Positions 58,020 through 64,000 of a stretch of DNA of 64,000 nucleotides are shown here, piece after piece (the stretch's first letter is position 1; every line of letters starts with the position of its first letter). The stretch spans positions 62,001 through 126,000 of the forward strand of contig NZ_BMTL01000016.1 of assembly GCF_014649655.1 (NCBI RefSeq), given 5' to 3'. The position numbers and the translations under genes are program-made. The DNA is from Streptomyces humidus (GTDB lineage Bacteria; Actinomycetota; Actinomycetes; Streptomycetales; Streptomycetaceae). The notes beneath the pieces were generated by a model. That model was not told the DNA's origin and ran no database searches. It saw only the letters and a list, made by a program, of their open reading frames with translations.

Positions 58020-58541
58020 TTAGCGCTTGCTGTACTGCGGGGCCTTGCGGGCCTTCTTGAGACCGGCCTTCTTGCGCTCGACCGCGCGGTCGTCACGCGT
58101 GAGGAAGCCGGCCTTTTTGAGGGCGCCGCGGTTGTTGTCGACGTCGGCCTCGTTCAGGGCGCGGGCGACACCGAGACGGAGCGCACCGGCCTGACCCGAG
58201 ACGCCGCCACCCGAGATACGGGCGATGACGTCGTAGCGGCCCTCGAGCTCGAGGACCTTGAACGGCTCGTTGACTTCCTGCTGGTGCACCTTGTTCGGGA
58301 GGTAGTCCTCGAGGGTGCGCCCGTTGATCTTCCACTTCCCGGAGCCCGGAACGATCCGGACGCGGGCGATGGCGTTCTTGCGACGGCCCAGGCCGGCCGC
58401 AGGCTGGGCCTCGCCGAAGCGGGAGGCCAGGGACTCCGAGGTGTACTCACCCTCGACGGGGACCTCGGACTCGGTGGTGTAGCTGTCGATGTCGACGAGC
58501 TCGGTCTCTTCGAGCGGCTGCTCGGCAGTGGTCTCGGCCAC
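58020..58541 (-). CDS. rpsI: 30S ribosomal protein S9 (uS9)
   Basis: A 173-residue uS9. The conserved C-terminal domain starts AAGLGRRKNAIARVRIVPGSG. NEPFKVLELEGRYDVIA and ARISGGGVSGQAGALRLGVARAL follow, ending in the basic KARKAPQYSKR tail that reaches the P-site tRNA. The acidic N-terminal extension of about 45 residues is normal for actinobacteria. Start GTG at 58541. It is second gene of rplM-rpsI, 42 bases after rplM. Confidence 0.97.
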   Translation of the reverse strand: MAETTAEQPLEETELVDIDSYTTESEVPVEGEYTSESLASRFGEAQPAAGLGRRKNAIARVRIVPGSGKWKINGRTLEDYLPNKVHQQEVNEPFKVLELEGRYDVIARISGGGVSGQAGALRLGVARALNEADVDNNRGALKKAGFLTRDDRAVERKKAGLKKARKAPQYSKR

Positions 58542-58583
58542 GGTTCTCCTCAGATTCTCTTCAGCTAGGGGGTGTGGCCGGAC

Positions 58584-59027
58584 TTACTGCGCGACCTGGG
58601 TGATCTCGAACGGCACGGGCTGCTGCGCCGCGTGCGGGTGCACGTCACCCTTGTAGACCTTCAGCTTCGAGAGCATCTGACGGCCAAGCGTGTTCTTGGG
58701 GAGCATGCCCTTGACGGCCTTCTCGACGGCCTTCTCCGGGTTGTTCGCGAGGAGGTCGTCGTAGCGCACGGAGCGCAGACCGCCCGGGTACCCGGAGTGG
58801 CGGTAGGCCATCTTCTGGGTCCGCTTGTTGCCGGAGAGGTGCACCTTGTCGGCGTTGATGATGATGACGAAGTCACCGGTGTCGACGTGGGGCGCGTAGA
58901 TCGGCTTGTGCTTGCCCCGCAGGAGGGACGCGGCAGTGGTGGCGAGACGGCCCAGGACGATGTCCTGAGCGTCGATGACGTGCCACTGGCGCGTCACATC
59001 GCCGGGCTTGGGGCTGTACGTACGCAC
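58584..59027 (-). CDS. rplM: 50S ribosomal protein L13 (uL13)
   Basis: A 147-residue uL13: VRTYSPKPGDVTRQWHVIDA, VLGRLATTAASLLRGKHKP, the MLPKNTLGRQMLSKLKVY signature and GDVHPHAAQQP. Start GTG at 59027; the longer frame to 59465 covers the leader and promoter and is not coding. It is first gene of rplM-rpsI with a vegetative promoter at 59207-59236. Confidence 0.97.
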   Translation of the reverse strand: MRTYSPKPGDVTRQWHVIDAQDIVLGRLATTAASLLRGKHKPIYAPHVDTGDFVIIINADKVHLSGNKRTQKMAYRHSGYPGGLRSVRYDDLLANNPEKAVEKAVKGMLPKNTLGRQMLSKLKVYKGDVHPHAAQQPVPFEITQVAQ

Positions 59028-59463
59028 GGTTCGTAGCCTTCGCTTCTTCAGTGAATTGGTCCTGACAAGGTCACCGAAGACGATCACGACAGCCCTGACC
59101 GCACTGCGGTGACGCAAACCGCGTGCTGGTCGCTGGTCATCGGCCCGGTGGACCGGTGTAAGGGCCCGTCCCGTGAGAAGAGCAAGCCAATACACAACGA
59201 AGAAGCAGAATACCCGTGTCCTGGGGGCCGGGTCAAAACGGGGCCGACCCACGCACGTGAACATGCCATCCTCGCCACGCGAAGACGACCGGAAACCCTC
59301 CCCTGGAGTGTCCCGCGCCACACCGCGCCCGTCGGCCTGGGGGAACGCCGTACCAACCACCCGGAGATGTCGTTTTTGCCCGTACTTCCGCCCCGAAGGC
59401 CGCGGTCCCTCCCGCCTGTTGAAGCGGAACAGCACCCCCCGGCGCCCGTCTAAGATGCGCCCC
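59028..59463. other. Divergent regulatory region of rplM and a membrane-protein gene
   Basis: This 436-base gap holds the rplM promoter and a leader of about 170 bases before rplM. The far end must contain the promoter of the plus-strand gene at 59464. No gene is supported. The leader could carry L13 autoregulatory structure, but I cannot draw one with confidence. Confidence 0.6.
59207..59236 (-). promoter_or_regulatory. rplM-rpsI promoter
   Basis: Minus strand TTGACC (59236-59231), 18 bases, TATTCT (59212-59207): a good vegetative promoter about 180 bases upstream of rplM. Confidence 0.82.
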
Positions 59464-60342
59464 ATGAGCTATGGGCAGGGGGGACCTCAGTCCCAGTGGG
59501 ATCCGTGGAAACCGAACTCCCAGCAGCCGTGGGCCACCGGCGATGACGGGCGGACCCCGGACTGGGCCGCGCTCGCCGAGGCCTCCGAGACGCGCAACAA
59601 GCGCCGCCGGGTGTTCCTCATAGGCGGCGGCGTGCTCGCCACGCTCGCCGTCGGCACCGCCGTGGCCATGGCCGTGGTCTCGGCGAACGGGAAGAACGAG
59701 GCGAACAAGCCGACGTCCTCGCTGCCCGGGGTCGCCGGACTGCCGAGCGCTTCCGGCACCCCGTCCTTCGCGCCGACCAGCGCACCGCCCCCGCTGGACC
59801 CCAGGGAGTTCATCGCCAGCAAGGCGAAGGACACCGCTCCCAACGGCCCTGACCTGCTCTTTCCCGGCACCCAGCTCACCATGGGCTCGACCGTGTACAA
59901 GAAGGGTCCCAAGGCCGACAGCACCACCTGCGCCACGGGCGCCGCGGGTACCCTGCCCAAGATCCTCACGGCCAACGGCTGCACCCGCGTCATGCGCGTC
60001 ACCTACACCAAGGACGGCATCGCGGTCACGGTGGGGGTGGCCGTCTTCGACACCGAGGCCCAGGCCCTCAAGGTCAAGAGCCAGGCCGCTGACAACAAGA
60101 GCATCGTCAAGGCCCTCGACGGCGGGAACGTCAAGGCGTTCTGCAACGGCGCGATCTGCCGCTCCACGACCAACTCCTACGGCCGGTACGCCTACTTCAC
60201 GCTGACGGGCTTCACCGACGGCAAGGACGTGACGACGAAGGACACGGCTGTCTTCACCGCCGGCGACGATCTGTCCAAGTTCGCCTTCCAGCAGATCCGC
60301 CGCCGCGGCGAGGCCCAGGCGTCCGCGGCCTCCGCCGGCTGA
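59464..60342 (+). CDS. Single-pass membrane protein of unknown function
   Basis: A 292-residue protein. The short cytoplasmic head is rich in Trp, Gln and Pro (QSQWDPWKPNSQQPWATG). Then come an Arg patch (NKRRRVFLIGGG) and one membrane helix (VLATLAVGTAVAMAVV). The outer part has a Pro/Ser linker and a domain with three or four Cys (STTCATGAAG, ANGCTRVMRVTYT, AFCNGAICRSTTNSYGRYAYF) probably forming disulfides. I do not recognise the family. The ATG at 59464 is preferred over an ATG three codons upstream. It is divergent from rplM and convergent with truA. Confidence 0.8.
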   Translation: MSYGQGGPQSQWDPWKPNSQQPWATGDDGRTPDWAALAEASETRNKRRRVFLIGGGVLATLAVGTAVAMAVVSANGKNEANKPTSSLPGVAGLPSASGTPSFAPTSAPPPLDPREFIASKAKDTAPNGPDLLFPGTQLTMGSTVYKKGPKADSTTCATGAAGTLPKILTANGCTRVMRVTYTKDGIAVTVGVAVFDTEAQALKVKSQAADNKSIVKALDGGNVKAFCNGAICRSTTNSYGRYAYFTLTGFTDGKDVTTKDTAVFTAGDDLSKFAFQQIRRRGEAQASAASAG

Positions 60343-60349
60343 CCGCCCC

Positions 60350-60367
60350 GGGCCCCCCGCGGGGCCC
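60350..60367. terminator. Hairpin between convergent genes
   Basis: GGGCCCC and GGGGCCC pair over 7 bases with a four-base loop between the membrane-protein gene and truA. Confidence 0.5.
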
Positions 60368-60397
60368 CGCCCTCGGGCCCCGCGCCGGCGGGCGAGG

Positions 60398-61255
60398 TCA
60401 GCAGCACCCCGCCCCGGGCAGCGTCCGCCTGTTGCGCGCCTCCTTGTTGCGCGCGGCGAGCAGCTCGTCGGCCGGGTAGCCGACCTCCTCCAGCGTCAGC
60501 CCGTGCGGCCGCACGACGTGCACGGCCGAGTCCCGGACGCCCGCGGCGAGCACCTTGCCGGGCCACTCGGCCCCCCGGTGCCCGTCCCCCACGAACAGCA
60601 GCGCCCCGATCAGCGAGCGCACCATGTTGTGGCAGAAGGCGTCGGCGCGGACGGTGGCGGTGATGATCCCGTCGGCCCCCTTGACCAGGCTCAGCTGCTG
60701 AAGCGTGCGGATCGTGGTCGCCCCCTCCCGCTTCTTGCAGTACGCGGCGAAGTCGTGCTCCCCGAGGAGCCGCTCCGCGGCCTCGTTCATGGCGTCCACG
60801 TCGAGCGGCCAGTCGTGCCACAGGACGTGTCCGCGCAGCAGCGGATCGACCCCGCCGGGGTTGTCGGTGACCCGGTACGCGTACCGGCGCCAGACCGCCG
60901 AGAACCGCGCGTTGAAGCCGTGCGGCGCCTCCCGCAGCGCCCACACCCGCACATCCCGCGGCAGCCGCCCGGCGAGCCGCTTCAGCAGTTTCCCGTGGTG
61001 CTCGCGCCAGACCTCCTCCGGCAGATCGACGTGGGCGACCTGCCCGCGCGCGTGCACCCCGGCGTCGGTCCGTCCGGCCACGGTCAGCTCGTACGTCGTC
61101 CCCCCGGACCGCGTGACGGTCCGCAGCGCGTCCTCGATCTCCCCCTGCACGGTCCGCCGTCCCCCGGCCTGCTTGGCCCACCCGGAGAACCCGGAACCGT
61201 CGTAGGACAGGTCCAGCCGCACCCGGACGAACCCGGGCTGTACTTCGTCACTCAC
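60398..61255 (-). CDS. truA: tRNA pseudouridine(38-40) synthase TruA
   Basis: A 285-residue TruA: VRLDLSYDGSGFSGWAKQ, the catalytic Asp in VAGRTDAGVHARGQVAHVD, ARFSAVWRRYAYRV and FCHNMVRSLIGALLFVG. It modifies anticodon-stem uridines. The start GTG at 61255 sits very close to its GGAG, so the exact start is a little uncertain. It lies after rplQ but separated by a strong hairpin, with 140 bases between. Confidence 0.95.
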   Translation of the reverse strand: MSDEVQPGFVRVRLDLSYDGSGFSGWAKQAGGRRTVQGEIEDALRTVTRSGGTTYELTVAGRTDAGVHARGQVAHVDLPEEVWREHHGKLLKRLAGRLPRDVRVWALREAPHGFNARFSAVWRRYAYRVTDNPGGVDPLLRGHVLWHDWPLDVDAMNEAAERLLGEHDFAAYCKKREGATTIRTLQQLSLVKGADGIITATVRADAFCHNMVRSLIGALLFVGDGHRGAEWPGKVLAAGVRDSAVHVVRPHGLTLEEVGYPADELLAARNKEARNRRTLPGAGCC

Positions 61256-61281
61256 TCCTGGATCCTCTCAGCAACACGAAA

Positions 61282-61313
61282 GCGGGTCCGTCCCCCGAAG
61301 GGAACGGACCCGC
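61282..61313 (-). terminator. Terminator of the rpoA-rplQ operon
   Basis: GCGGGTCCGT and ACGGACCCGC form a 10-bp perfect stem with a 12-base loop, 82 bases after the rplQ stop and just before truA. On the transcribed strand it is followed by TTTCG. Confidence 0.82.
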
Positions 61314-61395
61314 AATCGCCCTGAAGGGGGCGGGGAACCGCGCGACGGACCACGACGAATCCGCGGCCGCGATCGCACAGCCCCCGGGAGAACGC

Positions 61396-61905
61396 TTACG
61401 CGTCCTTGGACTCCTCGGCCGCCGCCTCGGTCTCCTCGGCCTTGGCCGTGTCGACCTTGGTCTCCTCGGCGACCGGAGCAGCCTCGACGTCCTTCGCGGC
61501 ACGCTTCGTCGCGGCCTCGGCCTCGCCGGTCGCCTGCTGCGCGACCGTCAGCGCCTCGACCAGCTCGATGACGGCCATGGGCGCGTTGTCGCCACGACGG
61601 TTACCGATCTTGGTGATGCGGGTGTAGCCACCGGGGCGGTTCTCGTAGCGCGGGCCGATCTCGGTGAAGAGCGTGTGCACGATGCTCTTGTCCGTGATGA
61701 CCTGGAGCACCTGACGGCGGTTGTGAAGGTCGCCCTTCTTCGCCTTGGTGACCAGACGCTCTGCGTACGGGCGCAGCTTGCGCGCCTTCGCCTCGGTGGT
61801 GGTGATGCGGCCGTGCTCGAACAGCGCCTTCGCCAGGTTCGCGAGGAGGAGCTTCTCGTGCGCAGCGCTGCCGCCCATACGGGCGCCCTTGGTGGGCCTC
61901 GGCAT
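61396..61905 (-). CDS. rplQ: 50S ribosomal protein L17 (bL17)
   Basis: A 169-residue bL17. The conserved body has AAHEKLLLANLAKALFEHG, ITTTEAKARKLRPYAERLVT and RYENRPGGYTRITKIGNRRGD. After about residue 120 there is a long Ala/Glu/Lys extension (EAATKRAAKDVEAAP), usual in Streptomyces. ATG at 61905. It is last ribosomal gene of the rpsM-rpsK-rpoA-rplQ order, 202 bases after rpoA. Confidence 0.97.
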   Translation of the reverse strand: MPRPTKGARMGGSAAHEKLLLANLAKALFEHGRITTTEAKARKLRPYAERLVTKAKKGDLHNRRQVLQVITDKSIVHTLFTEIGPRYENRPGGYTRITKIGNRRGDNAPMAVIELVEALTVAQQATGEAEAATKRAAKDVEAAPVAEETKVDTAKAEETEAAAEESKDA

Positions 61906-62107
61906 GGTGTTTCTCCTAGGTGTCTGCCCCGGCCGTATCAGGTACCGGGGTCAGTATCCGAGCAGGCGGTCGCCTGTCGGAGATCCGGGCGCCTTTCTCA
62001 GCGCGCCCGGAGGACCCGCGCCCCGCGAGGCGCGGGAACCGCTCGACCAGCCACAACGGTCTCGCGGTCGGGTCCCGGCCGTCCTGCGAAGCGATCTCGC
62101 GGAACGA

Positions 62108-63130
62108 CTAGTACTGCTCGGTCTCCACGAAGCCCGCGTCCGCGTCGTCGTCGGCGCCGAAGGCGTCGGCGGCGGCGGTCGGGTCGAATCCGGGCGGGCT
62201 GTCCTTGAGGGCCAGGCCCATGCCGGCCAGCTTCGCCTTGACCTCGTCGATCGACTTCGCACCGAAGTTGCGGATGTCGAGCAGGTCGGCCTCGGAACGC
62301 GCCACGAGCTCACCCACGGAGTGGATGCCCTCGCGCTTGAGGCAGTTGTACGACCGAACGGTGAGCTCCAGCTCCTCGATCGGCAGCGCCAGATCGGCGG
62401 CCAGGGCCGCGTCCGTCGGGGACGGACCCATGTCGATGCCCTCGGCGTCGATGTTCAGCTCACGGGCGAGACCGAACAGCTCGACCAGCGTCTTACCGGC
62501 GGAGGCCATGGCGTCACGGGGACGCATCGCCTGCTTGGTCTCGACGTCGACGATCAGCTTGTCGAAGTCGGTGCGCTGCTCGACACGCGTGGCCTCGACC
62601 TTGTACGTGACCTTGAGAACCGGCGAGTAGATGGAGTCGACCGGGATACGGCCGATCTCCTGGCCCACCTGCTTGTTCTGCACGGCGGAGACGTAGCCGC
62701 GACCGCGCTCGACGGTCAGCTCCATCTCCAGCTTGCCCTTGCCGTTGAGCGTGGCGAGGACGAGGTCGGGGTTGTGCACCTCGACACCGGCCGGGGGCGC
62801 GATGTCGGCGGCGGTGACCAGACCCGGGCCCTGCTTGCGCAGGTACATCACGACCGGCTCGTCGTGCTCCGAGGAGACGACCAGCTGCTTGATGTTGAGG
62901 ATCAGGTCGGTGACGTCCTCCTTGACGCCCGGCACGGTGGTGAACTCGTGCAGGACGCCGTCGATGCGGATGCTGGTGACAGCAGCGCCGGGGATCGACG
63001 ACAGGAGGGTGCGGCGGAGGGAGTTGCCGAGGGTGTAGCCGAAGCCCGGCTCCAGCGGCTCGATGACGAACCGGGAGCGGAACTCGTCGACGACCTCTTC
63101 GGTCAACGAGGGACGCTGAGCGATCAGCAT
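62108..63130 (-). CDS. rpoA: DNA-directed RNA polymerase subunit alpha
   Basis: A 340-residue alpha subunit. The N-terminal dimerisation domain begins MLIAQRPSLTEEVVDEFRSR, with EPGFGYTLGNSLRRTLLSSI. The C-terminal domain (about 250-315) has LPIEELELTVRSYNCLKREG and DLLDIRNFGAKSIDEVKAKL, which contact UP elements and activators. The acidic tail ends DADAGFVETEQY. ATG at 63130. The spacer to rpsK carries a duplicated rpsK tail. Confidence 0.98.
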   Translation of the reverse strand: MLIAQRPSLTEEVVDEFRSRFVIEPLEPGFGYTLGNSLRRTLLSSIPGAAVTSIRIDGVLHEFTTVPGVKEDVTDLILNIKQLVVSSEHDEPVVMYLRKQGPGLVTAADIAPPAGVEVHNPDLVLATLNGKGKLEMELTVERGRGYVSAVQNKQVGQEIGRIPVDSIYSPVLKVTYKVEATRVEQRTDFDKLIVDVETKQAMRPRDAMASAGKTLVELFGLARELNIDAEGIDMGPSPTDAALAADLALPIEELELTVRSYNCLKREGIHSVGELVARSEADLLDIRNFGAKSIDEVKAKLAGMGLALKDSPPGFDPTAAADAFGADDDADAGFVETEQY

Positions 63131-63245
63131 GTGGAGATCCTTCAGTCAGGGGCACCCACTATTTGATGCCCTGATATGTGACAAGGGTACGGGCGGTACG
63201 ACTCGCAAGAGCCGTACCGCCCGAAAACCTCAGCCCGACGAGCGG

Positions 63246-63394
63246 CCGTGCGTCAGACGCGGCGGCGCTTCGGCGGACGGCAGCCGTGCTGCGACATGCA
63301 GGGGACGACCCCCACACCCCCAGCAGGAAGCCGGGCCGCCGTGAGCCCGTGCGTCAGACGCGGCGGCGCTTGGGCGGACGGCAGCCGTTGTGCG
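63246..63394. repeat. Duplicated rpsK 3' end in the rpsK-rpoA spacer
   Basis: A 48-base segment at 63246-63293 matches 63347-63394 (rpsK tail plus six downstream bases) with three mismatches. On the minus strand the copy reads HGCRPPKRRRV-stop, as does rpsK itself (NGCRPPKRRRV). The intervening 53 bases are not repeated. Confidence 0.93.
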
Positions 63395-63758
63395 GGGTCG
63401 GCGTGACGTCCTGGATCGAGCCGACCTCGAGGCCGGTGGCCTGCAGGGAACGGATAGCGGTCTCACGACCGGCGCCCGGGCCCTTGACGAAGACGTCGAC
63501 CTTGCGCATGCCGTGCTCCTGCGCGCGACGGGCAGCCGACTCGGCGGCCATCTGCGCGGCGAACGGCGTGGACTTGCGCGAGCCCTTGAAACCGACGTGG
63601 CCGGCGGAGGCCCACGAGATCACGTTTCCGGCCGGGTCCGTGATGGACACGATCGTGTTGTTGAACGTGCTCTTGATGTGCGCCTGGCCGTGAGCGACGT
63701 TCTTCTTTTCCTTGCGGCGCACCTTCTTGGCAGCGCCCTGACGACCCTTGGGGGGCAT
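63354..63758 (-). CDS. rpsK: 30S ribosomal protein S11 (uS11)
   Basis: A 134-residue uS11: NVAHGQAHIKSTFNNTIVSI, DPAGNVISWASAGHVGFKG, KSTPFAAQMAAESAARRAQ and VTPTPHNGCRPPKRRRV. It has the usual basic N-terminus (MPPKGRQGAAKKVRRKEKK). It lies between rpsM and rpoA. ATG at 63758. Its 3' end is duplicated downstream. Confidence 0.98.
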   Translation of the reverse strand: MPPKGRQGAAKKVRRKEKKNVAHGQAHIKSTFNNTIVSITDPAGNVISWASAGHVGFKGSRKSTPFAAQMAAESAARRAQEHGMRKVDVFVKGPGAGRETAIRSLQATGLEVGSIQDVTPTPHNGCRPPKRRRV

Positions 63759-63828
63759 CTACAAACTCCTACGGGGAGGTGGTCGGTCCTACAGCGAAGA
63801 CCGCTGATGAAGCGTTGTCCGCTGAGGA

Positions 63829-64000
63829 CTACTTCTTGCCCGGCTTCTTCTTGCCGGCGATGGCGCGACGCGGGCCCTTGCGGGTACGAGCGTTCGTGCT
63901 GGTGCGCTGACCGCGGACCGGCAGACCACGACGGTGACGGAGACCCTGGTAGCAGCCGATCTCCACCTTGCGGCGGATGTCGGCCTGGATCTCGCGACGA
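63829..64000 (-). CDS. rpsM: 30S ribosomal protein S13 (uS13), C-terminal part
   Basis: The last 56 codons of rpsM with its stop at 63829-63831; the start is beyond the right edge. The visible protein runs RRDIQADIRRKVEIGCYQG, LRHRRGLPVRGQRTSTNART and RKGPRRAIAGKKKPGKK, the conserved uS13 C-terminus that contacts tRNA and the subunit interface. It is first visible gene of rpsM-rpsK-rpoA-rplQ. Confidence 0.97.
   Translation of the reverse strand, partial: RREIQADIRRKVEIGCYQGLRHRRGLPVRGQRTSTNARTRKGPRRAIAGKKKPGKK

Noticed and set aside
63230..63466. 78-residue minus-strand frame over the rpsK tail and spacer
   Set aside because: It is in a different frame from rpsK and is explained by the duplicated segment.
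1..64000. tRNA, rRNA, CRISPR, insertion sequences, prophage
   Set aside because: I looked and found no cloverleaf, spaced identical repeats with spacers, transposase motif or phage gene.

Overview
This 64 kb window is high-GC actinobacterial chromosome and almost certainly comes from a Streptomyces. The evidence is very high GC at third codon positions, many GTG starts, and a neighbouring guaB3-guaB-shbA-bldM-whiD block. The groES-groEL1 operon has CIRCE operators. The core run glmM-glmS-acpS-nnrE-alr-tsaE-tsaB-rimI-tsaD sits beside the rpsM-rpsK-rpoA-rplQ-truA and rplM-rpsI ribosomal operons. I see no tRNA, rRNA, CRISPR array, transposase or prophage gene. Most of the window is conserved chromosomal core with small accessory insertions.

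Layout. Positions 1-9.7 kb hold five tandem minus-strand membrane Ser/Thr kinase genes. The first is frameshifted and runs off the window, and the third in coordinate order after it (4595-7363) is a pseudokinase. The four with complete C-termini share a similar extracytoplasmic domain. Then come glpD (10.2-11.9 kb), a nucleotide-sugar dehydrogenase paralogue lacking its catalytic residues (12.3-13.5 kb), and the purine genes guaB3 and guaB. Next are the ECF sigma factor ShbA and the development regulators BldM and WhiD (16.5-18.8 kb), with a sigma-BldN-type promoter before bldM. From 18.9 to 22.3 kb are LysR, MOSC, SDR and ABM-SnoaL genes. GroES/GroEL1 follows (22.4-24.6 kb), then two translationally coupled polysaccharide deacetylase lipoproteins and a THUMP-like methyltransferase. 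After those come a secreted beta-propeller/CWB2 protein and an ECF42 sigma factor with its DGPF partner and a matching promoter. A LacI regulator diverges from a GH3 glycosidase (32.3-35.9 kb).

From 36 to 46 kb is cell-envelope and t6A housekeeping: a peptidoglycan-binding membrane protein, tsaD-rimI-tsaB, a degenerate YkuD-like protein, a 57-residue small protein behind a perfect 22-bp palindrome, tsaE, a hydrolase, alr, nnrE and acpS. From 46 to 49 kb are a TPR-like protein coupled to an M16 peptidase-like membrane protein. GlmS and CoaA follow. The segment from 52.0 to 55.1 kb is the most unusual: an EACC1-type small protein gene directly upstream of a single polypeptide that fuses a caspase-like protease, an EF-hand loop and an entire Hsp70. 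This looks like an undescribed stress-sensing or programmed-death module. A DUF389 membrane protein follows, then glmM and the ribosomal and RNA polymerase genes to the end.

Together the region mixes precursor supply (GlmM/GlmS/Alr for peptidoglycan, CoaA/AcpS for acyl carriers, GuaB for GTP), translation (ribosomal proteins, t6A, TruA) and developmental control. Several degenerate paralogues stand out: a pseudokinase, a dehydrogenase without catalytic Cys and Lys, GuaB3 without the IMPDH Cys, and a YkuD-like protein without Cys.
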